From Burkholderiales bacterium RIFOXYD12_FULL_59_19 (GTDB lineage Bacteria > Pseudomonadota > Gammaproteobacteria > Burkholderiales > Burkholderiaceae_C), in the NCBI GenBank assembly GCA_001771065.1, contig MESQ01000069.1, positions 1-64,000 of the forward strand: a stretch of DNA of 64,000 nucleotides, given 5' to 3'. The notes beneath the pieces are model-generated. The model saw nothing but the letters and a program-made list of their open reading frames with translations, searched no databases and was not told the origin of the DNA. A program made the position numbers and the translations under genes. Below are positions 1 through 10,243 of the stretch, one piece after another (position 1 is the stretch's first letter; each line of letters starts with the position of its first letter).

Positions 1-83
1 GGCGCATCGAACTTTTCCAGCGCAAAAATCACATCGTTGCGTAAAACAACGGCTTGGTTGTCGTTGAAAAAATCAAATTGCAT
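1..83 (-). CDS. N-terminal fragment of an unidentified protein (runs off the left edge)
   Basis: The minus strand has an ATG at 83 followed by an open frame to the window edge, giving 27 residues that begin MQFDFFNDNQAVV. A purine-rich GGGGTGG stretch just upstream could serve as ribosome binding site. The start lies inside the last codons of a small upstream frame (73-246), which suggests translational coupling. The visible part is too short to assign a family and I do not recognise it. Confidence 0.5.
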   Translation of the reverse strand, partial: MQFDFFNDNQAVVLRNDVIFALEKFDA

Positions 84-246
84 GTGCCACCCCAAAGGCC
101 TCGGCGTGAAATAGGCATGGCAGGCGGCCAAACGCCTTGATCGTGGCGCGCAGGCGATCAGCCACCGCATGTCCGCTCAGTTCAGAAAAGGGGTAGTGCT
201 CGTATTTCTTGCCGCTGCCGCAGGGGGCGTTGCGCTCAGAAGTCAT
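73..246 (-). pseudogene. Degraded SEC-C-type metal-binding fragment or small SEC-C-like gene
   Basis: A 57-residue frame begins MTSERNAPCGSGKKYEHY. This closely resembles the SEC-C motif (RN-x-PCPCGSGKKYKHC), a short zinc-binding module found at the C-terminus of SecA and in many small proteins. Two residues of the first Cys pair appear deleted and the final Cys is replaced by Tyr, so three of the usual four ligands are missing. The rest of the frame shows no domain I know. It ends 11 bases inside the start of the gene at 1-83. It could be a remnant, or a short coupled gene that has lost zinc binding. Confidence 0.4.
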
Positions 247-821
247 AAAAATTGGCTTTGCAAAAAGTTCAACGGGGTACAGATTGTCATTCAACACGCG
301 TTCAGGCTGCGCCGGCTGGGCTGCGTGCTGGCGCCCACCAAGGCCGAGGTGCTGGCAGAAAAGGCCTTGCGCGAGAATTCGTGCCTGAAGAAACCGCCGA
401 CAGTGCAGGGGGAAGTTGAGCGCTGGGTAGCGGCGTAGGTTGAGGATGTGGACTGAATCACGCGAAACAGAGTTTCGGCGTTGGCACAGGCAGGCAAATA
501 AAACTTGCAATTGCTGGACTGCATTTACGGGATGGCATGCATGCGCCTGTTGCCCTTGTGGTGTGCTGGCCGGTGGGTTGTAGTCAGGTACGCGCTAGGG
601 TCTGGCCAGCGGCTTCGCCTGGCATTTTGTGTTGGCCGCCTACCTCAGGGCTTGCTTGCTGCGCAGCATTGCTCGCGCGGTCTGCCCGTCTGCCCCCCGA
701 GGGGCTCCCTGCAGTGCCGCGCTGGGGCAAGGCAGCCAGTCAGGCGCTCCGCGCCTGACCTCATAACAGTGTTTGAGTGGATGCTTTGACGGTGTGGCAA
801 TATTCGATTGCTGAAGCCAGA
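247..821. other. Gene-poor GC-rich stretch with small inverted repeats
   Basis: No frame here has a convincing start, codon pattern or recognisable domain. The stretch holds two compact inverted repeats. One is a GCCCC/GGGGC stem at 692-705. The other is a perfect 9-bp stem GTCAGGCGC/GCGCCTGAC with a 3-base loop at 739-759. These resemble short GC-rich intergenic repeats rather than terminators, since no T run follows. I see nothing else. Confidence 0.5.
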
Positions 822-860
822 AAGCAAAATGGGTTAGCAGTCAAAAGCCGCTAACCCATT
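822..860 (-). terminator. Intrinsic terminator after tRNA-Pro
   Basis: Read on the minus strand, an 11-bp perfect stem (AATGGGTTAGC with its complement, arms 850-860 and 828-838) with an 11-base loop is followed by TTTGCTTT. It sits 9 bases beyond the 3' end of the tRNA gene, the right place for its terminator. Confidence 0.8.
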
Positions 861-868
861 GATTTATA

Positions 869-945
<77 letters not shown>

Positions 946-962
946 ATTTTTGTTCTGAAACG

Positions 963-1973
963 TCAGAATTGACGCTCCAACAACTGAGCCGCTAATTGTA
1001 TCAAACACTGTCTGTGTGCATTGTCTGGCAACTGCTCTGCGGCTGTGATGGCGCGGCGCGCTTCGTCTGCGGCTGCTTGCCGCGCCACATCGAGGGCGCC
1101 GGTGGCTTGCACTATGGCGACCACCTGGTCAATCAGTTCAAGCTTGCCGGTTTCAATGGCGCTTTGGATGAGTTCGCGTTCGCTGGCGCTGCCGCGTTGC
1201 ATGGCTGCAATCAGGGGTAGGGTGGTTTTGCCTTCGCGCAGATCGTCGCCGAGGTTCTTGCCCATCACTGCCGCGTCGCCGGTGTAGTCCAGCACATCAT
1301 CGATGACCTGAAAGGCGGTTCCCAGGGCCTGCCCGTAGGTGGCGCAAGCCATTTCAATTTCCGGGCTGGCGCTGGCCAGAATGGCACCTACGCGGGCGCT
1401 GGCTTCGAACAGTTTGGCGGTTTTGGAGCGGATCACCTGCAGGTAGCCCACTTCATCGAGTGCGGCGTTGTGCATGTTCATCAACTGCATCACTTCGCCT
1501 TCGGCGATGATGTTGGTGGCGTCTGCCAGCACTTCCATGATACGCATGCTGTGTGCGTCGATCATCATCTGAAAGGCGCGGGAATATAAAAAGTCACCTA
1601 CCAGCACACTGGCCGGATTACCAAAAGTTTCGTTGGCGGTGGCGTTGCCACGACGCAGAGATGAGTCGTCGACCACGTCGTCGTGGAGTAGGGTGGCGGT
1701 ATGAATAAATTCGACCACGGCAGCCAGGTTGAAACGCTGCGTGCCTTTGAAACCGAGTGCGCCACAGATCAGCAGCAGCAGGGCAGGGCGTAGCCGCTTG
1801 CCGCCCGCAGAAATGATGTATCGTGACACTTGTCCCACCAGCGGCACACCGGAGTCAAGACGCTGCGCAATGACCAGGTCGACCTCGCGCATGTCCTTAG
1901 CAATGATCGCTGTGGAGCTGGATTTGTTGGTGTGGGTGGCGTGCAAGACAGTGGCTCGGTTAGTTGCGCGCAT
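963..1973 (-). CDS. ispB: Octaprenyl diphosphate synthase (polyprenyl synthetase)
   Basis: This 336-residue protein belongs to the trans-isoprenyl diphosphate synthase family, which extends farnesyl diphosphate with isopentenyl units to make the side chain of ubiquinone. Both aspartate-rich Mg-diphosphate motifs are present: HDDVVDDS around residues 97-104 and QVIDDVLDY around 222-230. The GKR-LRP motif of the first region is at about 58-63. The ATG at 1973 gives a slightly long N-terminus compared with E. coli IspB (about 323 residues). It is divergent from rplU, the arrangement common in proteobacteria. Confidence 0.93.
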   Translation of the reverse strand: MRATNRATVLHATHTNKSSSTAIIAKDMREVDLVIAQRLDSGVPLVGQVSRYIISAGGKRLRPALLLLICGALGFKGTQRFNLAAVVEFIHTATLLHDDVVDDSSLRRGNATANETFGNPASVLVGDFLYSRAFQMMIDAHSMRIMEVLADATNIIAEGEVMQLMNMHNAALDEVGYLQVIRSKTAKLFEASARVGAILASASPEIEMACATYGQALGTAFQVIDDVLDYTGDAAVMGKNLGDDLREGKTTLPLIAAMQRGSASERELIQSAIETGKLELIDQVVAIVQATGALDVARQAAADEARRAITAAEQLPDNAHRQCLIQLAAQLLERQF

Positions 1974-2028
1974 TATAGAAAGCCTGCTCGCTACTTTGGC
2001 CTTGGCGTGGGGGCGATTTTACGCTGCA

Positions 2029-2057
2029 TTGGCAGTTTTCTGAACTTATGTGATAAT
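2029..2057 (+). promoter_or_regulatory. Sigma-70 promoter of rplU-rpmA
   Basis: TTGGCA at 2029-2034 and GATAAT at 2052-2057 are separated by 17 bases, and a TG one base before the -10 hexamer (2049-2050) makes it an extended -10 element. This predicts a start near 2064 and a leader of about 45 bases before rplU. It matches the strong expression expected for ribosomal protein genes. Confidence 0.7.
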
Positions 2058-2108
2058 ACTCGGCTCTGCGAAAATTCGTTTGCAGGGTTAATCTTTGAAG
2101 AGGTCAAT

Positions 2109-2420
2109 ATGTACGCGGTCATAAAAACCGGTGGCAAGCAATATCGAGTTGCTGCTGGCGAAAAAATTAAAGTAGAACAGATTGCTGCGGATGTAGGCCA
2201 AGAGATTGTGATCGACCAGGTTCTGGCAGTCGGCAGCGGCGCAGAGCTTAAGGTGGGCACACCCTTGGTGTCCGGTGCAACCGTCAGTGTCACAGTGCTG
2301 GCACATGGCAAACACGACAAGGTCAGCATTTTTAAAATGCGCCGTCGTAAACACTATCAAAAACGTCAAGGTCATCGTCAGCAGTTCACTGAACTGCTGA
2401 TCGGCGCGATTTCGGCCTGA
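2109..2420 (+). CDS. rplU: 50S ribosomal protein L21
   Basis: This 103-residue protein starts [14 protein letters not shown], the signature N-terminus of bacterial L21. The C-terminal basic segment with [16 protein letters not shown] contacts 23S rRNA. The in-frame ORF extends far upstream, but the ATG at 2109 with the upstream GAAGAGG is the family start. It is followed 55 bases later by rpmA (L27), the near-universal pair. Confidence 0.97.
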   Translation: MYAVIKTGGKQYRVAAGEKIKVEQIAADVGQEIVIDQVLAVGSGAELKVGTPLVSGATVSVTVLAHGKHDKVSIFKMRRRKHYQKRQGHRQQFTELLIGAISA

Positions 2421-2475
2421 CAATTTTGCGGGACAGATCTTTAGCTCTGTTCCCAACTGATTAAGAAAGAGAATC

Positions 2476-3893
<1,418 letters not shown>

Positions 3894-3911
3894 CTTGCCC
3901 AAGAGGGTTAA

Positions 3912-5048
3912 ATGGCTCAAGAACAAGAGAATTTTGCGCTGCGTGACGCCCGCCGTGTGGTGGTCAAGGTGGGCTCCAGCCTGGTGACCAATGACGGCCG
4001 CGGGCTTGACGAGGTGGCCATAGGTGAATGGTGTCGGCAAATGGCGGTGCTGGTGCATCAGGGGCGCGAAGTCATCATGGTCTCCAGTGGCGCCATTGCC
4101 GAAGGCATGAAACGTCTGGGCTGGGTCAAGCGCCCACATGAAGTCCATGAATTGCAGGCAGCGGCAGCCGTGGGGCAAATGGGCCTGGCGCACATGTATG
4201 AGACCAAGCTGCGCGAAAACGGCTTGGGTAGCGCCCAGGTGCTGCTCACGCACGGTGACCTGGCGGACCGCGAGCGTTACCTCAATGCGCGCTCCACGCT
4301 GCTGACCTTGCTCAAACTTGGCGTGGTACCGGTCATCAATGAAAACGACACGGTCGTCAATGACGAGATCAAGTTCGGCGACAACGACACGCTGGGGGCC
4401 CTGGTCGCCAATCTGGTTGAAGCCGACGCGCTGGTCATACTGACCGATCAAAAAGGCCTGTTCACGGCAGATCCGCGCAAGGACGTCAATGCCCGCTTTG
4501 TGCATGTGGCACAGGCCGGCGACGCTGCGTTGGAAGCCATGGCCGGTGGCGCGGGTTCCTGCCTGGGGCGTGGCGGCATGATCACCAAAATACTTGCTGC
4601 CAAGCGGGCAGCCGGCTCAGGCGCATCCACCGTGATCGCCTGGGGACGCGAACCTGATGCCTTGCTGCGGCTCTGTCAGGGCGAAGCCATTGGTACGTTG
4701 CTGGTGGCGCCGACTCAAAAAACGCAAGCGCGTAAACAGTGGATTGCCGACCATCTGCAATTGCGTGGTTCGGTCACGGTAGATGTCGGCGCTGTGGCCA
4801 AGCTGCAGGGCGACGGGTCAAGCTTGCTGCCCATCGGCATGACCGGTGTCGAGGGCGATTTTTCGCGGGGTGATGTGATTGCTATCCGTGACCCACAAGG
4901 GCTTGAAATTGCCCGTGGACTGGCCAACTACGCCTGCACCGAAGCACGCCTGATCTGTCGCAAGCCGTCCAGTGCGTTTGAAGCCTTGCTGGGTTATGTG
5001 GCAGAACCAGAAATGGTGCACCGCGACAACCTGGTGCTCAAGCGCTGA
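3912..5048 (+). CDS. proB: Glutamate 5-kinase
   Basis: The enzyme phosphorylates glutamate in the first step of proline synthesis. At 378 residues it has the full two-domain form: an amino acid kinase domain with [12 protein letters not shown] near the N-terminus and the [17 protein letters not shown] substrate loop, then a C-terminal PUA domain from about residue 280. It follows obgE by 18 bases with AAGAGGG upstream, so the two are probably cotranscribed. Feedback inhibition by proline is typical of the family. Confidence 0.95.
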   Translation: MAQEQENFALRDARRVVVKVGSSLVTNDGRGLDEVAIGEWCRQMAVLVHQGREVIMVSSGAIAEGMKRLGWVKRPHEVHELQAAAAVGQMGLAHMYETKLRENGLGSAQVLLTHGDLADRERYLNARSTLLTLLKLGVVPVINENDTVVNDEIKFGDNDTLGALVANLVEADALVILTDQKGLFTADPRKDVNARFVHVAQAGDAALEAMAGGAGSCLGRGGMITKILAAKRAAGSGASTVIAWGREPDALLRLCQGEAIGTLLVAPTQKTQARKQWIADHLQLRGSVTVDVGAVAKLQGDGSSLLPIGMTGVEGDFSRGDVIAIRDPQGLEIARGLANYACTEARLICRKPSSAFEALLGYVAEPEMVHRDNLVLKR

Positions 5049-5069
5049 TGCCGTGTGGCGGGCATCAGC
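5044..5069. terminator. Hairpin at the convergent proB / CNP1-like boundary
   Basis: GCTGATGCC (5044-5052) and GGCATCAGC (5061-5069) form a perfect 9-bp stem that includes the proB stop codon. The downstream flank on the plus strand is T-rich (TTTATTTGCTTTT) but starts about 6 bases after the stem. It may act as a modest terminator between two convergent genes. Confidence 0.45.
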
Positions 5070-5076
5070 CTGCCGT

Positions 5077-5604
5077 TTATTTGCTTTTAAGCTTTCTGAG
5101 GATCTCTGCCGCTGAGCCGGCCACGACATTGCCTTCGCAGATGCCTTGTCGTACCAGTGCCAGCGCGTGTTTGGAAGGCTGCTTGTCGTTGAGTCCGCGC
5201 CATTCTGGATCTTTCACAAAAGTCCAGACACCGCTGGCGTTGGCTCGGGCATAACTTTTGACTTCACCGGTCGCGCAGCGAATGCCCTCAAAAAACGCAT
5301 TCACGGACCCGCTGGGGCTGACCGCCACCATCACATAGCGCACGATGCCGTCTGGCGTGACGGTCAATGTGGCGGGATCAATGCCAAATTTCATGCTTAC
5401 GTAAGGCGGCATGTCAACGGCTACCAGCTGATCGGGAGCAAACTTGGGTGGCGCTGGCGCCGTGGTTTCTTGCCAGTCCGGATTGTCGGCCGGGACTTGT
5501 GCCCGCGCACCCATTGCGCAGCAAGCCAGACCCAGGAGCAGCCCATTCTTAAAGGTCAGGCGGACAGGGCGCCAAGACTGCGATTCAGGCATGTTGTTGT
5601 CCAT
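5077..5604 (-). CDS. CNP1-like family secreted protein
   Basis: This protein of about 175 residues has an N-terminal hydrophobic segment ([18 protein letters not shown]) ending in an AxA-type signal peptidase site. The mature part contains PDNPDWQE and a region with [23 protein letters not shown], which I associate with the betaproteobacterial CNP1-like family of unknown function. Two Cys residues in the mature part (EGIRC, RQGIC) could form a disulfide. The start at 5604 overlaps the rppH stop; an in-frame ATG 12 bases further is also possible. It is probably translated from the rppH transcript. Confidence 0.7.
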   Translation of the reverse strand: MDNNMPESQSWRPVRLTFKNGLLLGLACCAMGARAQVPADNPDWQETTAPAPPKFAPDQLVAVDMPPYVSMKFGIDPATLTVTPDGIVRYVMVAVSPSGSVNAFFEGIRCATGEVKSYARANASGVWTFVKDPEWRGLNDKQPSKHALALVRQGICEGNVVAGSAAEILRKLKSK

Positions 5605-6202
5605 TCTGGGGGTCGGATTCAAGGTTGGCACCCGGTGGCATGTCAAAGCTGGCATCTGGCATATCAGCGCAAGACTGCTCCAGGTCAAGCGGCCGGAGGC
5701 CCTGGCGCAGAAAACGGTTGCGGTATTCGTTGCGCGGCAAAAAACGTGACAACTCGGTCAGTGCCGTCACATAGACTTCGCGTTTGAATTCGACCACAGC
5801 ATCCAGCGGCACCCAATAATCGTTCCAGCGCCATGCGTCAAATTCAGGGTGGTTGGTGGCACGAAGGTTCAGATCCCAGTCGTGACCGACGAGCTGCAAT
5901 AAAAACCAGATTTGTTTCTGGCCTTTGTAAAAACCGCGCGAATCGCGGCGAATAAAACGGTCTGGCACCTCATAGCGCAACCAGTCACGGGTGCGGGCCA
6001 CAATGCGAACATGTTCGCGTTGCAGCCCTATTTCTTCATGCAGTTCACGAATCATGGCCTGCTCGGGGGTTTCACCCCGGTCAATGCCACCCTGCGGAAA
6101 CTGCCAGGAGTGCGTACGGATACGCTTGCCCCAAAACACCTGATTTTTCTGGTTGAGCAGGACGATGCCGACGTTGGGCCTAAAGCCGTCCCGGTCAAGC
6201 AT
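5585..6202 (-). CDS. rppH: RNA pyrophosphohydrolase
   Basis: RppH removes pyrophosphate from 5'-triphosphorylated mRNA and so opens it to RNase E decay. The protein starts [17 protein letters not shown] and carries a complete Nudix box at residues 38-60 ([11 protein letters not shown]...RELHEEIGL). At 205 residues it is longer than E. coli RppH (176), the extra part being a C-terminal tail after residue 165. The ATG at 6202 is preferred over the TTG two codons upstream. It is divergent from proS across about 90 bases. Confidence 0.93.
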   Translation of the reverse strand: MLDRDGFRPNVGIVLLNQKNQVFWGKRIRTHSWQFPQGGIDRGETPEQAMIRELHEEIGLQREHVRIVARTRDWLRYEVPDRFIRRDSRGFYKGQKQIWFLLQLVGHDWDLNLRATNHPEFDAWRWNDYWVPLDAVVEFKREVYVTALTELSRFLPRNEYRNRFLRQGLRPLDLEQSCADMPDASFDMPPGANLESDPQNGQQHA

Positions 6203-6293
6203 AATCAAACCCCAATTTTTAAATTGTCTTGATTATGCACAGCACAGGCAGTGCAGCAAGAGACATAACCCTGACATATTGCTAGATATTCCC

Positions 6294-8036
6294 ATGAGAG
6301 CCTCTCAATTTTTTATTTCCACCCTTAAAGAAGCCCCGGCGGATGCCGAAATTGTGAGCCACAAGCTTATGATGCGCGCTGGCATGATTAAAAAACTTGG
6401 CGCTGGCATTTACACCCTGATGCCCATGGGCCTGCGCGTGGTGCGCAAAGTGGAGGCCATTGTTCGCGAAGAAATGAACCGTGCTGGCGCTGTCGAGCTG
6501 GCCATGCCGGTAGTGCAGCCTGCCGAGTTGTGGGCCGAGACCGGTCGTTTTGACAAAATGGGCCCCGAGTTGTTGCGCATCAAAGACCGCCACGCGCACG
6601 ACTTTGTGATTCAACCCACCAGCGAAGAGGTGGTGACCGACATTGCGCGCCAGGAAATTCGCAGCTACAAGCAGTTGCCGAAGAATTTTTACCAGATTCA
6701 GACCAAGTTTCGCGATGAGCGGCGTCCGCGTTTTGGCCTGATGCGTGGACGTGAGTTCATTATGAAAGACGCCTACAGCTTTGACCGTGATCAGACCAGC
6801 GCCAAAGCCAGTTACCAGGTCATGGCGCAAACCTACCGGCGTATTTTTGACCGCTTTGGGCTGACTTACCGTGCGGTGGCAGCCGACAGTGGCGCCATTG
6901 GCGGGGATTTGAGTGAAGAATTTCAGGTGATTGCCGCCACCGGTGAAGACGCCATTGTGTATTGCCCCGGCAGTGACTACGCTGCCAACATGGAAAAAGC
7001 AGAGGCACTGGCGCCTGCAGGCCCGCGCCCCGCAGCTACACAAGCCATGACCAAAACCGCCACGCCGGGCAAAAGCACCTGCGCTGCGGTGGCTGAACTG
7101 CTTGGTTTACCCCTGAAAAACACCGTCAAATCCCTGGTGCTGGCTACTGACGTACTTAACGAACTGGGTGAAGTGGTGAAAACACAAGTCTGGCTGCTGC
7201 TGCTGCGCGGCGACCACGACATGAACGAAGTCAAGGTTAACAAGTTGCCGGGCTTGGCAGCTTTTCGCTTTGCAAGCCTTGGCGAGATTGAAGAACATTT
7301 TGGCTGTTTGCCCGGCTATCTGGGTCCGATCGGTCTGAAAAAGCCGGTGCAACTCGTGGTGGACCGTGAAGTGGTGGCCATGAGCGACTGGGTTTGTGGT
7401 GCCAACGCGCCAGACTTTCACATCACGGGGGTCAACTGGGGTCGTGATCTGCCCGAGCCAGCGTTGGTAGCCGACCTGCGCAACGTCGTGGCCGGTGACG
7501 CCTCGCCTGACGGCCTGGGCGCGCTGGCGATTGAGCGCGGTATTGAGGTGGGCCATGTGTTTTACCTGGGCACCAAATACAGCCAGGCCATGAACGCGAC
7601 TTTTCTGGACCAGAATGGCAAGCCCCAGTTTATGGAAATGGGCTGCTACGGCATTGGCATTACGCGCCTGCCAGCCGCTGCCATTGAGCAGAATCACGAC
7701 GAGCGCGGCATCATCTGGCCCGACGCACTGGCGCCGTTCACGGTGGTGCTGTGCCCGATCAACGCGGAGCGCTCGCCAGAAGTCAAGACCGCCGCAGACA
7801 AGCTGTATGCCGAGTTGTTGGCTGCCGGTGTGGATGTCATGCTGGACGACCGCGGTGAGCGTCCGGGCGCCATGTTTGCCGACTGGGAGTTGATTGGTGT
7901 GCCGCACCGGGTCAACATTGGCGACCGTGCCTTGAAAGAAGGCAATGTCGAATACCAGCACCGCCGCGACAGTGCCGCCAGCGCCGTGCCTGTGGCTGAC
8001 ATTGCGGGCCAGTTGCTGGCCAAGCTGAAGGCGTGA
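6294..8036 (+). CDS. proS: Prolyl-tRNA synthetase
   Basis: This is a 580-residue class II synthetase of the bacterial type with an editing (INS) domain between motifs 2 and 3. The N-terminus [15 protein letters not shown] is the family signature. Class II motif 2 ([18 protein letters not shown]) and motif 3 ([14 protein letters not shown]) are visible. The YbaK-like INS segment lies at about residues 240-390. The ATG at 6294 is selected by homology; the frame stays open upstream. It is divergent from rppH. Confidence 0.96.
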   Translation: MRASQFFISTLKEAPADAEIVSHKLMMRAGMIKKLGAGIYTLMPMGLRVVRKVEAIVREEMNRAGAVELAMPVVQPAELWAETGRFDKMGPELLRIKDRHAHDFVIQPTSEEVVTDIARQEIRSYKQLPKNFYQIQTKFRDERRPRFGLMRGREFIMKDAYSFDRDQTSAKASYQVMAQTYRRIFDRFGLTYRAVAADSGAIGGDLSEEFQVIAATGEDAIVYCPGSDYAANMEKAEALAPAGPRPAATQAMTKTATPGKSTCAAVAELLGLPLKNTVKSLVLATDVLNELGEVVKTQVWLLLLRGDHDMNEVKVNKLPGLAAFRFASLGEIEEHFGCLPGYLGPIGLKKPVQLVVDREVVAMSDWVCGANAPDFHITGVNWGRDLPEPALVADLRNVVAGDASPDGLGALAIERGIEVGHVFYLGTKYSQAMNATFLDQNGKPQFMEMGCYGIGITRLPAAAIEQNHDERGIIWPDALAPFTVVLCPINAERSPEVKTAADKLYAELLAAGVDVMLDDRGERPGAMFADWELIGVPHRVNIGDRALKEGNVEYQHRRDSAASAVPVADIAGQLLAKLKA

Positions 8037-8051
8037 GGATGGGGCGAGGCC

Positions 8052-8074
8052 GCGTTGGGCTTAAAGCCCAACGC
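8052..8074. repeat. Near-perfect 11-bp palindromic hairpin after proS
   Basis: GCGTTGGGCTT (8052-8062) and AAGCCCAACGC (8064-8074) are exact inverted copies separated by one base. No T run follows, so it is not a classic terminator. It lies 15 bases after the proS stop and 33 before the next start, and could be a processing or RNA-stability element. Confidence 0.6.
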
Positions 8075-8106
8075 AAGCTTCTGCAGGTCGTTGGCTGGAA
8101 CTGGCC

Positions 8107-8748
8107 ATGAAACTCGTACGACGCAAACTTCTGGGGGGTGCTTTATCGCTCGCTCCTTTGATGATCGGTTCTGGCGCACTCTTTTTTCAAGCGCCATCCT
8201 GGGCCGGGGCACAAATCGAGGAGCCGCTCATTGACTCCGTCCGAACGGCCTTGAGCTCGGCCATCGCCAACCATGCGCCGCCGGTGCCCGAGTTTTCTGA
8301 CACCGAGTCGCGTTTGCGCTACTTGCGTTGGCTTGGCACCATGAGTCAACGCTTGGCGAGGAAAAAGTCCGACTGGAATACGCGCAAGGAATTCCTGCAA
8401 ACGGTCTGGTACGAGGCCAAACGAGCGGGCCTGGACGTTTCCCTGGTGCTGGGCCTGATCCAGGTGGAGAGCAATTTTAGAAAATTTGCCGTGAGCAGCG
8501 TGGGTGCACGTGGTTACATGCAGGTTATGCCATTCTGGACACGGGTGCTGGGAGACGGCGATGCCGGCAAGCTGTTTCACCTGCAGACCAATTTACGCTT
8601 TGGCTGCGTGATTTTGCGCCATTACCTCGATCGTGAGCGCGGTGATGTGTTCATGGCGTTGGGGCGTTACAACGGCTCACGGGGTAAGCCGCAGTACCCC
8701 AAGGCGGTTCTCGGTGCCCAGAAACTGTGGGCACACCAAGCCGCTTGA
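8107..8748 (+). CDS. Lytic transglycosylase, SLT domain
   Basis: This 213-residue exported protein would cleave peptidoglycan glycan strands. The C-terminal half has the goose-lysozyme-like SLT fold: catalytic Glu in GLIQVESNFR (about residue 121), then GARGYMQVMPFW, LRFGCVILRHYLD and the ALGRYNGSRG motif. The N-terminus MKLVRRKLLGGAL followed by a hydrophobic stretch and SWAGA is a signal peptide with an RRKLL core that resembles a twin-arginine signal. It may be cotranscribed with proS. Confidence 0.88.
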   Translation: MKLVRRKLLGGALSLAPLMIGSGALFFQAPSWAGAQIEEPLIDSVRTALSSAIANHAPPVPEFSDTESRLRYLRWLGTMSQRLARKKSDWNTRKEFLQTVWYEAKRAGLDVSLVLGLIQVESNFRKFAVSSVGARGYMQVMPFWTRVLGDGDAGKLFHLQTNLRFGCVILRHYLDRERGDVFMALGRYNGSRGKPQYPKAVLGAQKLWAHQAA

Positions 8749-8755
8749 GGGGGCA

Positions 8756-9082
8756 TCAGTTGGCTGGGGTTCCCAGTAAAGTCTGCAATTCACCGTTTTC
8801 GTACATTTCCATCATGATGTCAGAGCCGCCGATGAACTCGCCTTTCAGGTAGAACTGAGGGATGGTGGGCCAGTTGCTGTAGTCCTTGATGCCGGCGCGG
8901 ATACCGTCGTCTTCGAGCACGTTGACAGTTTTGATGGCTTTGGCGTCAACGCCACAGGCTTTCAGGATCTGGATGGCGCGACCCGAGAAGCCGCATTGCG
9001 GAAAGCTTGCCGTGCCTTTCATGAAAAGCAAAATATCATTGTGTTTGACCAGGTCGTCAATGCGTTGTTGTGCGTCGCTCAT
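8756..9082 (-). CDS. grxD: Monothiol glutaredoxin (Grx4 type)
   Basis: This 108-residue glutaredoxin has the CGFS active site at residues 30-33 (FPQCGFSGRA), which marks the monothiol class that binds a [2Fe-2S] cluster with glutathione and delivers it to iron-sulfur proteins. WPTIPQFYLKGEFIGGSDI contains the cis-Pro TIPQ and GG-D glutathione contacts. The ATG at 9082 is chosen because MSDAQQRID fits the family; the open frame extends upstream without conserved sequence. It is last in the hemA-prfA-prmC-slyX-grxD series. Confidence 0.93.
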   Translation of the reverse strand: MSDAQQRIDDLVKHNDILLFMKGTASFPQCGFSGRAIQILKACGVDAKAIKTVNVLEDDGIRAGIKDYSNWPTIPQFYLKGEFIGGSDIMMEMYENGELQTLLGTPAN

Positions 9083-9167
9083 GCTGAAAATTCCTATTAA
9101 AAAAACAGTCTGAATTATTTCACTTTTAGGCACGGATGGGGGCGAGACCCTGCCGGGCTTAGGGGTG

Positions 9168-9380
9168 CTAGTAATGCGGTGGTAAATCGTCGCGCAAGTT
9201 GCGTGGCGCTGTGGCTGCATCCGGCGGCGTTTGTTGGCTTAACCACTGCACCTCACGCGTCAGACGGTCAATCTGGTCCTGCTGGCGGATGATGATCTGG
9301 TCGAGCTTGTCCAGCATATCTTCTGCGAAGCTGGCTTTGATTTCCAGGTGTGTTAGTCGCTCTTCAATGGGGTTGGTCAT
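9168..9380 (-). CDS. slyX: SlyX family protein
   Basis: This 70-residue coiled-coil protein starts MTNPIEERLTHLEIKASFAEDMLDKLDQIIIRQQ, with the heptad pattern and the C-terminal PPHY end that define SlyX. Its function is not established. The start lies 17 bases inside the 3' end of prmC, so the two are likely translationally coupled. Confidence 0.88.
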   Translation of the reverse strand: MTNPIEERLTHLEIKASFAEDMLDKLDQIIIRQQDQIDRLTREVQWLSQQTPPDAATAPRNLRDDLPPHY

Positions 9381-10230
9381 GGTTGGGCCGCTTTGGTGTT
9401 GACCGGTTGAGTTGGCCGCCGCTGCAGCGTTCGATGTCAGCCAGGTCACGGCGTGACTGCACTCGCACAAAGCCTGCGGTGGTCAGAAAATCGCGCACGG
9501 CCTGGGCCTGATCGTAGCCGTGTTCCAACAGCAGCCAGCCGCCTGGTGTCAGGTGCTTTGGGGCTTCTCTGATGATCTGGCGCAGGTCAACCAGGCCATC
9601 CGTGCCGCTGCTAAGCGCTTGCGCTGGCTCAAACTGCAGCGCCGCCAGATGTGGGTCAAGCTCCGCGATGTAGGGCGGGTTGGAAACGATGCAGTCAAAC
9701 CGGGCGTCAAGCTCAGGCAAGGCGGCAAACCAGGGGCCCTGGTGGAAGCTGACGTCAAGCGTGAGTCGCTGGGCATTGGCTTGGGCCACCGCCAGGGCGG
9801 CTGCGCTGAAGTCGGTGGCCTGGACGCGAAGTGTTGGTCGACTGGCCTTGAGCGCCAGGGCGATAGCGCCGCTCCCGGTACCCAGATCAAGCACGCGCTG
9901 CTGGCCTTCCAGCTGTTCCAGCGCCCAATTGACCAGCGTTTCGGTATCGGGCCGGGGCACCAGCACACGGGCATCCACTTGCAAGCCGAGCCCAAAAAAT
10001 TCCTTGTGGCCGGTCAGGTAAGCCAGTGGCTCACCGGCCAGGCGGCGCTGCACCAGGGATTCCAGGGTCGTGGCAAGGGCTGGCGGCAGTGGTTCATCGT
10101 CGTGCGAGAGCAGCCAGCCGCGCTGATTGGCTGGCTTGCCCAGCAGGTGCAACAGCAGCAGCTGGGCGTCCAGCCGATCCAGCCCTCTGGTTTGCAGACT
10201 TGAGAGTGTTTGCCCTACGGTCGGGGTCAT
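9364..10230 (-). CDS. prmC: Peptide chain release factor N5-glutamine methyltransferase
   Basis: PrmC methylates the Gln of the GGQ motif in release factors RF1 and RF2. The 288-residue protein has the N-terminal helical domain, the SAM-binding motif LDLGTGSGAIALAL (residues 114-127) and the catalytic NPPY motif at 184-187. The ATG at 10230 is the native start. An in-frame TTG at 10257 lies in the adjacent insertion sequence and is not credible. Normally it would follow prfA by about 21 bases; here an insertion sequence separates them. Confidence 0.93.
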   Translation of the reverse strand: MTPTVGQTLSSLQTRGLDRLDAQLLLLHLLGKPANQRGWLLSHDDEPLPPALATTLESLVQRRLAGEPLAYLTGHKEFFGLGLQVDARVLVPRPDTETLVNWALEQLEGQQRVLDLGTGSGAIALALKASRPTLRVQATDFSAAALAVAQANAQRLTLDVSFHQGPWFAALPELDARFDCIVSNPPYIAELDPHLAALQFEPAQALSSGTDGLVDLRQIIREAPKHLTPGGWLLLEHGYDQAQAVRDFLTTAGFVRVQSRRDLADIERCSGGQLNRSTPKRPNHDQPH

Positions 10231-10243
10231 TTTGATGGTCTTA

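Noticed and set aside
73..510. 145-residue minus-strand frame as a full gene
   Set aside because: Only the part after the internal ATG at 246 shows any family resemblance; the first 88 residues are featureless and Arg/His rich.
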